Position numbers and translations under genes: made by a program | Part shown: positions 47,484 through 57,033 of the stretch, piece by piece | Layout: each line of letters begins with the position of its first letter | Numbering within the stretch: the stretch's first letter is position 1 | The notes under the pieces: generated by a model | Database searches by the model: none | What the model saw: only the letters and a program-made list of their open reading frames with translations | Told to the model about the DNA's origin: nothing | Assembly (NCBI RefSeq): GCF_003028415.1 | Contig: NZ_PYSV01000007.1 | Span: forward strand, 62,001-126,000 | DNA: 64,000 bases | Direction: 5' to 3' | Source: Deinococcus arcticus | GTDB taxonomy: Bacteria; Deinococcota; Deinococci; Deinococcales; Deinococcaceae

Positions 47484-47745
47484 TACGGTTTCCGAAAAAT
47501 TCCGTAACACGTTACAGAATTTTTTCGACCGGAGGGAGAAGGAATAAATACGGAGTTCTAAGGACGTTGCACCTCACGTTACGACTTTGCAGGAGAGCAC
47601 CGCAAAGTCTCCACTCCCGGTGCAACGTCCTTTTTTCGATACTCGCTCCGCTCGGTTGATCTAAAGATCAACAGCGAGCTACTTAGGAATTGGAGGAACA
47701 TCGCCCTTCTTCCCGGATGTGACGGAAATGGACGGCAGTCCGTAT
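47483..47745 (+). repeat. Family A dispersed repeat, copy 4, interrupted by family B
   Basis: The left end (ATACGG and palindrome) starts inside the apaG stop codon and the right end CCGTATGA is intact. The middle is interrupted by a family B element at 47558-47686, and the GGCTCCGTAGGAGC part of A is missing. Confidence 0.87.
47558..47686 (+). repeat. Family B hairpin element nested in family A copy 4
   Basis: A 129-bp element with ends CTAAG and CTTAG. The left half is a large hairpin: outer stem GGACGTTGCACC/GGTGCAACGTCC (47562-47573, 47619-47630), inner stem GACTTTGC/GCAAAGTC, then TTTTTT, which could also end transcription. The right half is a second hairpin, CTCGCT/AGCGAG enclosing TTGATCT/AGATCAA. 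No ORF is present. It looks like a small non-autonomous mobile element. Confidence 0.8.
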
Positions 47746-47831
47746 GAGAGGGCTGCTCAACAGAGACGGCGGCCATTTGAGACAAATGCACATTGACGGC
47801 CCGGCGCGCAGAACTCGGTATCATCGGGGTC

Positions 47832-48269
47832 ATGTCGCACCGTTTGTGCCTGCTGCTGATTGACGACAACCCGGCCGATCTGTTGCTGGCGCAAGAGGCG
47901 TTTGCTGAACATGCCGATGGTGTGTCGGTCTCCACGTGCCGGGACGGTGAGTCGGCCCTGGCTTACCTGCGTGACCGCTCGCACACGCTGCCGGACGTGG
48001 TCATTCTGGACATCAACATGCCCCAGATGAACGGCTTCGAGGTGCTGCGCACCATCCGGGCCGACCCAGAACTGCGGCACCTGCCCGTGGTGATGCTGAC
48101 CACCTCGGACAGTAAGAAGGACATTGATCAGGCGTACGATCTGTTTGCCAGCTCCTACATGGTCAAGCGGGGCAATTTTGCCGCCTTCGTGGAGCAGGTG
48201 GACCAGTTCGTGCAGTTCTGGCGCGAGTGCCGCTTCAAGCAGCACCGCGAGTCGCTCTCCACGCGGTAA
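47832..48269 (+). CDS. Single-domain response regulator (Rcp1-like)
   Basis: A 145-residue CheY-like receiver with nothing else attached. LLIDDNPADLLLAQEAF holds the acidic pocket, the phosphorylated Asp lies in VVILDINMPQMNGFE, and LTTSDSKKDI follows. The extra C-terminal helix (VEQVDQFVQFWREC) is typical of the Rcp1 group, which pairs with phytochrome-type kinases. No kinase is adjacent. TATCAT lies 7 bases before the ATG at 47832. A paralogue follows 162 bases downstream. The 162-base gap has no other feature. Confidence 0.92.
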   Translation: MSHRLCLLLIDDNPADLLLAQEAFAEHADGVSVSTCRDGESALAYLRDRSHTLPDVVILDINMPQMNGFEVLRTIRADPELRHLPVVMLTTSDSKKDIDQAYDLFASSYMVKRGNFAAFVEQVDQFVQFWRECRFKQHRESLSTR

Positions 48270-48431
48270 AGGCAGAGGGGAACGTTCACCCGGCCTGCCA
48301 GAACAGGGGGCTGGGGGCCGCCTCTTGCTGTCCTGGCTGGTGAGCCGGTGCGGCGGCTGGGTCTGGTCCCCCCAAGATTCAGGAAACGCTAAAGGCACGT
48401 ACGGCCGCAAGCCGTCAGCATAAACGGCGCT

Positions 48432-48863
48432 GTGTCCCGTTCTCTGTCTGTTCTGCTGGTCGACGACGCGCCGACAGATCTGCTGCTGGCGCAGGAGGTC
48501 TTTGGCGACCATGCCCCCACGGTGCAGCTGCGCACCGCCTGCGGCGCCCAGGTGGCGTTCGCCCACCTGCGAGACGGCTCGCTGCCCCTGCCCGACCTCG
48601 TGCTGGTGGACGTGAACATGGCCGGCATGGACGGCTTTGAGTTCCTCACGCAACTGCGCGCCACGCCCGAACTGGCCCACCTGCCGGTGATCATGCTCTC
48701 GGGCTCTGAGGCCCAGCACGATGTGGACCGCGCCTACGACTTGCAGGCCACCGCCTTTCTGGTCAAGGCCCTGAGCCTGGGCGACTTCATGGCGCAGGTG
48801 GAGCACATCGTGAAGTTCTGGCAGGGCTGCCGCTTCCGCACCGCCCGCGTGCCCGTGAGCTGA
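48432..48863 (+). CDS. Single-domain response regulator, paralogue of the preceding gene
   Basis: A 143-residue receiver with LLVDDAPTDLLLAQEVF, VLVDVNMAGMDGFE (phosphorylated Asp) and a C-terminal VEHIVKFWQGC helix. The two neighbouring receivers are alike along their whole length, so they arose by tandem duplication. The expected Lys of the receiver pocket is present here in AFLVKALSL and in the paralogue as YMVKRGNF. GTG at 48432 is preceded by a TAAACG stretch rather than a ribosome site. Confidence 0.9.
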   Translation: MSRSLSVLLVDDAPTDLLLAQEVFGDHAPTVQLRTACGAQVAFAHLRDGSLPLPDLVLVDVNMAGMDGFEFLTQLRATPELAHLPVIMLSGSEAQHDVDRAYDLQATAFLVKALSLGDFMAQVEHIVKFWQGCRFRTARVPVS

Positions 48864-48902
48864 GGCCCACACAAGCCCTGGCGGCAGGAGAGGCGAGAGT
48901 CA

Positions 48903-48932
48903 GCGCGGCCCCGTGATCTTCAGGGGCCGCGC
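48903..48932 (+). terminator. Hairpin after the second response regulator
   Basis: A perfect 10-bp GCGCGGCCCC/GGGGCCGCGC stem with a 10-base loop, 40 bases after the stop. No T tract follows, so termination strength is uncertain. Confidence 0.55.
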
Positions 48933-49000
48933 CGCATGTTCGTGGACAGGCCAGAAGGTCACCGGCGAGTGTGGCCAGCTGCGCCCATCCCAGTTCAACG

Positions 49001-49024
49001 AAAAAACCCCGGCAAAAGCCGAGG
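49001..49024 (-). terminator. Intrinsic terminator after tRNA-Val/tRNA-Ile2
   Basis: On the minus strand: CCTCGGC/GCCGGGG stem, TTTT loop and six T residues, just downstream of tRNA-Val. Confidence 0.92.
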
Positions 49025-49029
49025 TTGTG

Positions 49030-49104
<75 letters not shown>

Positions 49105-49117
49105 ATCTGAGTACCTG

Positions 49118-49194
<77 letters not shown>

Positions 49195-49236
49195 TGGGCA
49201 CCGCCCTTTCGGCAGGCCGCCTTCAAGGCGAGGGGA

Positions 49237-49266
49237 AGTGTAGCAGCGCCCTTCACCGCTTGTCAA
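49237..49266 (-). promoter_or_regulatory. Sigma-70-type promoter of the tRNA-Ile2/tRNA-Val unit
   Basis: On the minus strand TTGACA (49266-49261), 18-base spacer, TACACT (49242-49237), about 43 bases before the tRNA. Confidence 0.88.
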
Positions 49267-49309
49267 ACGTGGCGCCTGCGGGCACAGGCACTCGGGTACA
49301 GTGCGGGCT

Positions 49310-50692
49310 ATGCGTGCGGTGCATGTGGCCTCCGAAGTCTTTCCGTTCTCGCGCTCGGGCGGTCTGGGCGACGTGCTGGGCGCGCTGCCAGCGGTGCAGG
49401 CCCGTCAGGGCGCCAGGGTCACGGTGGTTTCGCCGTGGTACGCGGATATTCGCCAGGAGGTGCAGGAAGTGTGGCGCGGCGAGCTCTGGGCCCCTGGGAA
49501 TCCGGCGCTGGGCGAGGTGCGCGTGGGCGAGGCCGAGATTCAGGGCGTGCGCCACCTCTTTCTGGGCCTGCCCGTCTTTGACCGCCCCGGCCTGTATCAC
49601 CCCGACGACGTGTGGCGCTACAGCCAGTTTGGCCGCGCGGTGGGCCCAGTGCTGGACGTGCTGGGGCTGGTGCCCGAAGTGCTGCACGGCCACGACTGGC
49701 AGGCAGGGCTGGCGGTGGCCTGGGCGCGGCTGCGCGGAATTCCAGCGGTGTTCAGCATTCACAACCTGCAGTACCAGGGCCGCTGGAACCTGCCCGAGGC
49801 GGCCCCCTGGACGGGCCTGCCCGGCTGGGCGTTGACCCCTGACACCCTGGAGTTCTACGGCGACGTGAGCCTGATGAAAGCGGGGCTGGTGTTCGCCTCG
49901 CAGGTGACCACCGTCAGCCCCACCTACGCCCGCGAGATCCTGACCCCCGAGTACGGCGAGGGCCTGCAGGGCCTGCTGCAGCGGCTGGCCGGGGAAGGGC
50001 GCCTGAGCGGCATCCTGAACGGGCTGGACCAGGAGCGCTGGAACCCGCGCACCGACCCTGACATCCGCCCCTACCGCGACCTGCGCGGCAAGGTGGCCGC
50101 CGGGCGGGCCCTGCGCGCCGAATTTGGCCTGGACGGCGCCCCGGTGCTGGGGGTGGTCAGCCGCCTCGCAGAGCAAAAAGGCATGGACCTGCTGCTTTCA
50201 GCCCTGCCCGAACTGGTGCAGGACTGGAATGTGGTCGTGCTGGGCGGCGGCGATCCCCGGCTGGAAGCGGGCCTGCGGGACTGGGCCGCGCACGGGCGCG
50301 TGGCCTACGTAGGGGGCATGAATGAGCCGCTGGCCCACCGCATCTATGCCGGTGCCGACGCCTTTGCCATGCCCAGCCGCTTCGAGCCCTGCGGCCTGTC
50401 ACAGATGATCGCCATGCGCTACGGCACCCTGCCGGTGGTGCGCGAAACAGGCGGGCTGGTAGACACCGTGCCGCACAACGTGGGCTTCCGCTTTGGCCCC
50501 GCCACCCCGGACGCGTTCCTGGCCGCCTGCCGTGAGGCGCGCGCCGCCTGCGAGGACCGCGTGGACTGGCGCGCACGCGTGAAGCGGGCCATGGCCCTGG
50601 ACTTCAGCTGGGACGGCCCCACCGGCGCCTATCTGGGGCTGTACGAGGCTGTGCGCTCGGCACCTCTGAAGCCGGTGGAGGGGCTGGCATGA
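49310..50692 (+). CDS. glgA: Glycogen synthase (ADP-glucose type, GT5)
   Basis: GlgA (460 residues) extends alpha-1,4-glucan chains from ADP-glucose. MRAVHVASEVFPFSRSGGLGDV at the N-terminus has the KTGGL-type glucan/donor loop (here RSGGL), HGHDWQAGL and FSIHNLQYQG follow, and the C-terminal donor site has SRLAEQKGMDLL and PSRFEPCGLSQM. The ATG at 49310 has TACAGT 7 bases upstream; GTG 49301 is within that box. It leads an operon: the next gene overlaps by 4 bases (ATGA). The GH13 enzyme at 1.6 kb may act on the same polymer. Confidence 0.95.
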   Translation: MRAVHVASEVFPFSRSGGLGDVLGALPAVQARQGARVTVVSPWYADIRQEVQEVWRGELWAPGNPALGEVRVGEAEIQGVRHLFLGLPVFDRPGLYHPDDVWRYSQFGRAVGPVLDVLGLVPEVLHGHDWQAGLAVAWARLRGIPAVFSIHNLQYQGRWNLPEAAPWTGLPGWALTPDTLEFYGDVSLMKAGLVFASQVTTVSPTYAREILTPEYGEGLQGLLQRLAGEGRLSGILNGLDQERWNPRTDPDIRPYRDLRGKVAAGRALRAEFGLDGAPVLGVVSRLAEQKGMDLLLSALPELVQDWNVVVLGGGDPRLEAGLRDWAAHGRVAYVGGMNEPLAHRIYAGADAFAMPSRFEPCGLSQMIAMRYGTLPVVRETGGLVDTVPHNVGFRFGPATPDAFLAACREARAACEDRVDWRARVKRAMALDFSWDGPTGAYLGLYEAVRSAPLKPVEGLA

Positions 50693-51632
50693 CCGGGCCA
50701 AAGGGCACGGGCCCCGGCGTGCAGCTGGGCGACCTGCAGGTGGAGAGGGTGGCGCCCCAGGCACTGTTGCCGGCGCTGGCCGCGCTGTACGAAACGGCGC
50801 CTGAGGACGTGGCCTGGATGGCCGACAGCTGCGAGGCTGCGTGGCTGGTCTCCGAGGTGCAGGTGGTCTCGGGGCAGGCGCGCGAGGTGGTTGTGGGCGC
50901 CGCCGGGGCCCGGCCCAGCCCCGCTCACGGCGCCGAACTGCTGGGCGGGGTCTTCGGGGGCCTGCGCCGCGCCGAGGTCACGGCGCTGCTGGCCGGGGCC
51001 GCCCGGCAGGCCCTAGGACGGGTGTACGCCTTTGCCGATGGCCGCCTGTTTTCCCCAGAGCCGCTGCTGCAGGCCGGCTGGCGCGAGGTGGGCGCCTACC
51101 GCCGCCTGGAGGGCCGCCCGCCGTACCGGGTTGCCGCGCCCCCGCCGGGCGTGCAGCTGGTGTCGCTGGCCGAGGCGCCGGCGCCGGCCCGCCTGCGCGC
51201 CCTGCAGAGCTTTGAAGACCGCATTGGCCACCACGCGGTCACGCCCGAGGCCGCGCAGGCTGGCGCTGGGGGCTTTGACCCCGCGCTGAGCGTGGTGGCC
51301 CTGGACGCCCAGGGGCAGGGTGTGGGCGTGTGCCGGGCCACCCTGGACATGGCCGGGGACGGGCCGCCCCTGGCCCGTCTGGACGCCCCGGGGGTCGCCT
51401 TGGCCTGGCGCCACACGTCCCTGCGCGCCGCCCTGCTGGCCGAGGTCTGCGCGCGCCTGCGGGCGCAGGGCGCGGCGCACCTGAGCATGGATTCCTGGGG
51501 CGACACCCCCGAGGAACTGGCCCACGACCTGGGCTGGGGCCTGCATGTGGGCGACGAGACGCCCATCCTGGCCTCGCCGGAGGGCCCTCTGCCCCTGGGG
51601 GCAGGGGAGGGCGGCGCGGTAGCATCCGGGGC

Positions 51633-51636
<4 letters not shown>
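50689..51636 (+). CDS. Putative tandem GNAT-fold N-acetyltransferase
   Basis: A 315-residue protein that starts inside the glgA stop (ATGA). Two halves each resemble a degenerate GNAT domain: GRVYAFADGRLFSPEPLLQAGWREVGAYRR in the first, and HTSLRAALLAEVCARLRAQGAAHLSMDSW in the second, where the conserved CoA-binding loop is hard to see. Activity and substrate are unknown. It lies between glgA and the RNA methyltransferase gene, with which it overlaps by 4 bases (GTGA). Confidence 0.6.
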
Positions 51637-54192
<2,556 letters not shown>

Positions 54193-54193
<1 letters not shown>

Positions 54194-54370
54194 GACGGAT
54201 TCCGTCCATTTCCGTAACATCCGGGAAAGAGCCGGATGTTCCGCTCCTACGGAGCCTTTCAGGTCCAATTCCCGGAACTCCGTATTTTTCCTTCTCTGCT
54301 GCGCAGCTCTTCGAGTCCCTCTGGTCGGAAAAATTCCGTAACACGTTACGGAATTTTTCGGAATCCGTAT
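54193..54370 (-). repeat. Family A dispersed repeat, copy 5, with a 21-base insert
   Basis: This copy touches the kinase stop (TGAGACGG) and ends CCGTATGA. It carries the palindrome and hairpins of the family in the orientation of copy 1, plus a 21-base module (54296-54316, CTGCTGCGCAGCTCTTCGAG plus T) not found in copies 1 to 4. Confidence 0.9.
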
Positions 54371-54516
54371 GAGACGGGCTGCCGGCTGTTCCGGTTTCTC
54401 CGCGCCACATCCGGAGGAGCCCCCCGCTCCCCCAGACCAAACCGCTGTTGCCCCGGGGGCGGCCAGAGGAGACGCGCCGCTGCGCGGGCCCCCGGGTCCC
54501 GTATGCTGGGGAGCAG

Positions 54517-55188
54517 ATGAGCGCCGTGATTCACCTGCAAGCCCTGGGACTGACCGAGTACGAGGCCCGGGCCTACACCGCCCTGCTGGCCCTGGGCCGC
54601 GCGGTCCCCGCCCGGGTGGCCCGGCAGGCCGGCATTCCCCGCCCCAAGATCTATGAAACTCTGGAGCGCCTGGAGGGCCGGGGGCTGGCCGCCAAGGTGG
54701 GCCAGAACCCTCTGGAATACGCGCCCCTGAGCGCCCGGGAATACCTGGCCCGCGCCCGGCGCGCCTTCGATGACCGCCTGGGCGCCCTGGACCGCGACCT
54801 GTCCCGCCTGACCCCGGACCCGGCGCCGGAAGCCGTGTACCACCTGTACGGCGAGGCCGCCATCCGCAGCCTGTGCGAGGACTTGACCCTGAATGCCCGG
54901 CGCAGCCTGTATATGGCGGGCGAAGCGGCCCTGGCCGAGCGCCTGGAACGCCTGACCCCCCGGGGCGTGGCCCTGCACCGCGCCGGGCTGGTGGGCCTGC
55001 CCAGCATTGCCGCGCCCGGTCAGCGCGCTTTTCTGCTGGCCCGGGACGGCGAGGCCGCCCTGATCGCCCACTTTATCGAGGAGGGCGGCAGCGGCGAGGC
55101 CCACGGCGTACACACGCACAACCCGGTGATTATTCACCTGATTGAAGGCTACGTGCAGCTCAGCGCGCAGCAGGCGGCCCCCGCCTGA
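54517..55188 (+). CDS. TrmB-like transcriptional regulator
   Basis: A 223-residue protein. An N-terminal winged helix of the TrmB type (LQALGLTEYEARAYTALLAL then ARQAGIPRPKIYETLERLEGRGL) is followed by a coiled coil and a C-terminal domain that resembles the phospholipase D-like/sugar-sensing part of TrmB proteins. TrmB members often control sugar metabolism; no target gene is obvious. The ATG at 54517 has GGGGAG before it and a TATGCT box 9 bases upstream. The tRNA-Ala/tRNA-Met unit begins 74 bases after it. Confidence 0.82.
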   Translation: MSAVIHLQALGLTEYEARAYTALLALGRAVPARVARQAGIPRPKIYETLERLEGRGLAAKVGQNPLEYAPLSAREYLARARRAFDDRLGALDRDLSRLTPDPAPEAVYHLYGEAAIRSLCEDLTLNARRSLYMAGEAALAERLERLTPRGVALHRAGLVGLPSIAAPGQRAFLLARDGEAALIAHFIEEGGSGEAHGVHTHNPVIIHLIEGYVQLSAQQAAPA

Positions 55189-55200
55189 GCGCGGGCCGTG

Positions 55201-55229
55201 TTGACAGTACCGGGGGTCGCTGTTAATCT
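55201..55229 (+). promoter_or_regulatory. Sigma-70-type promoter of the tRNA-Ala/tRNA-Met unit
   Basis: TTGACA (55201-55206), 17-base spacer, TAATCT (55224-55229). The first tRNA starts 33 bases after the -10. Confidence 0.93.
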
Positions 55230-55260
55230 ATCTGAGCCTCAAACGAGGTAGGTACAACAA

Positions 55261-55337
<77 letters not shown>

Positions 55338-55344
55338 GAAGTGG

Positions 55345-55368
55345 CCCCGCCGGTTTGGCGGGGTTTTT
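55345..55368 (+). terminator. Terminator-like hairpin between tRNA-Ala and tRNA-Met
   Basis: CCCCGCC/GGCGGGG stem, 5-base loop, then five T residues. It may partly reduce transcription of tRNA-Met, unless that tRNA has its own promoter, which is not visible. Confidence 0.85.
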
Positions 55369-55371
55369 CAA

Positions 55372-55448
<77 letters not shown>

Positions 55449-55475
55449 CCAAGGTCAAGAGATGGCCTCAGCAAA

Positions 55476-55506
55476 GGGCCCGTGCGCGTACAGCACGGGT
55501 CTTTTT
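55476..55506 (+). terminator. Intrinsic terminator after tRNA-Met
   Basis: CCCGTGC/GCACGGG stem (55479-55485, 55493-55499), 7-base loop and a TCTTTTT tail. Confidence 0.9.
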
Positions 55507-55703
55507 GCATTTTCCCGCACGGGCTGGTCGTCCTTAGATTCCCCCATCAGGCACCTGATCAGACCGCCAATCGTTCGCTGCGGCGAGAGCCGTGAAGCCA
55601 CGAGAACTTCACCTGATACGGACTGCTGTCAAAGCCCACCGTAGTGCGGTAGGGGCTCTAAAACAGCCAGCCACGAAAAAAGGGGGCCATCCCGGGAGAA
55701 TGG

Positions 55704-56175
55704 CTCGGGATCAGTCACGGCGGCCGTACCAGCAAAATCCATGTCCTGAGCGGCGGTCACGGTCGCCCGCTTCACGTCCTGGTCTCTGCCGGGCAAGCCA
55801 GTGATCCAACCTTCCTTGTGCCACTCCTCGATGCGGTTCGGGTGAGGCGTCCCGGACCGGAACGCCCCAGGGAACGTCAGACGACCATACGGATGGACCG
55901 CGCGTACGGTGCGCGGAAATACCGACAAGTCCTGCGTGCGCGGAACATTCATTGTGTGTCCAGAGCGTCAGGATGCGCGCAGGACTCGACGCCGGCGAGG
56001 GCGACGTGGGGGACGACCGCCGACATTTGACGCACAAGTCTACAAAGGCCGTCAGGTTATGGAACGCAGCATCAATCGCTTCAAAGATTGTCGCGCACTG
56101 ACAACGCGGTACGAGAAACGTGGGCACCAGTTTTTAGCCGGTGTCCACGTCGCCTGTATCCTTCTGTGGCTTTGA
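55704..56175 (+). pseudogene. IS5-family (IS427-group) transposase remnant, frameshifted and 5'-truncated
   Basis: One frame encodes [20 protein letters not shown], a stretch typical of the IS427 group, through [20 protein letters not shown] near 55950. Then the reading shifts to another frame: [40 protein letters not shown] and a C-terminal [13 protein letters not shown] ending at 56175. The parts join as one transposase if a single frameshift near 55950 is allowed. The N-terminal third is absent; a short stretch like a family A end (ATACGGACTG at about 55615) lies upstream. No terminal inverted repeats were found. Confidence 0.82.
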
Positions 56176-56289
56176 GCTTCAGTCCGACAGACCTCAGGCC
56201 TGCAGGCAAAGATGGAGGGCTCACTGGACGACGCGGCGCGTGCTGCCCGCCCGTCCGTGCGGTCCCGTCCTGTTGGAAAGAAGCGCCTC

Positions 56290-56771
56290 TCAGAGCCCCA
56301 GGGCATACGCCGTGATGCCCGGCGGCAGCAGCCACACACACACCTCGATCGGGCACTCCTTGTCGGCCTGCGTGACCCGCACCGAGATGGTCCGGTCGGG
56401 CAGCAGCCAACTCGCCTGGACGCGCGCGTCCGGCGTGCGCTCCGTGGGCTCGCCCAGGGCACGCGCCGCCTCGGCAACCATGTCCCGCACCAGGTCGTGT
56501 GCCTGCTGGTGGTACCGGTCGATAACGGCGTACGGACCGGCCAGCTCTTCGGTGTAGTCGCCGGTGCCGTAGGTCAGGTCTTCGAGGTGCCCGGACTCGT
56601 GAAGCGTGGCCACCAGATGGTCCACGTCGCCGTCCGGTGCGTTGCTGTGGCTGAGACGGGTGCCCCTGGGCAACGTCGCCGAGGGGGCGCCGCGTTTCAG
56701 GCGACGGCCAGGGTCGGGAGAGCGGACCACAGGGCCGCGCGTTCCGTGGAAGAGACGACGACGTCGATCAT
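56290..56771 (-). CDS. Hypothetical protein, possibly frameshifted
   Basis: The C-terminal 115 residues (from DGDVDHLVATLHESGHLEDL to the end PPGITAYALGL at 56290) look like natural coding sequence. Its frame has no good start upstream. In a neighbouring frame an ATG at 56771 encodes MIDVVVSSTERAALWSALPT before a stop at about 56697, and the two pieces would join by one frameshift near 56700. A GTG around 56735 in the downstream frame is the alternative start. No family is recognised. It lies within the accessory segment beside the IS remnant. Confidence 0.4.
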
Positions 56772-57033
56772 CACCGCAGCCTACGGTGTGCCGCCTACAT
56801 GACGGTCCGACAGGCTCAATCCCTTGGCCGTGTCGGACCGCTTGCTGCCGGGTCTTCTGACATTTCCTTGAGAGATATGCCAACTGGACGGCAGGGTTGG
56901 CCAATAGATTGCCCACAACACGGTGTGACATTCATGGAGGGCCAGATGTGCCACTCTGTTCTTCAGAGGGTCTGCTCTTCTTTCTCCGCATTTGCGTCGG
57001 GAAGCACACCAATCCAATCCAGAGGGATCCCTG
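56772..57033. other. Intergenic gap before the LOV sensor gene
   Basis: 262 bases of lower GC than usual for this window. No terminator, tRNA or clear promoter was recognised; AGAGGG at 57021-57026 probably serves as the ribosome site of the next gene. Confidence 0.4.

Noticed and set aside
47558..47686. Family B as a CRISPR-like or toxin-antitoxin locus
   Set aside because: No regularly spaced repeats with unique spacers and no ORF; its features are two hairpins and short terminal repeats.
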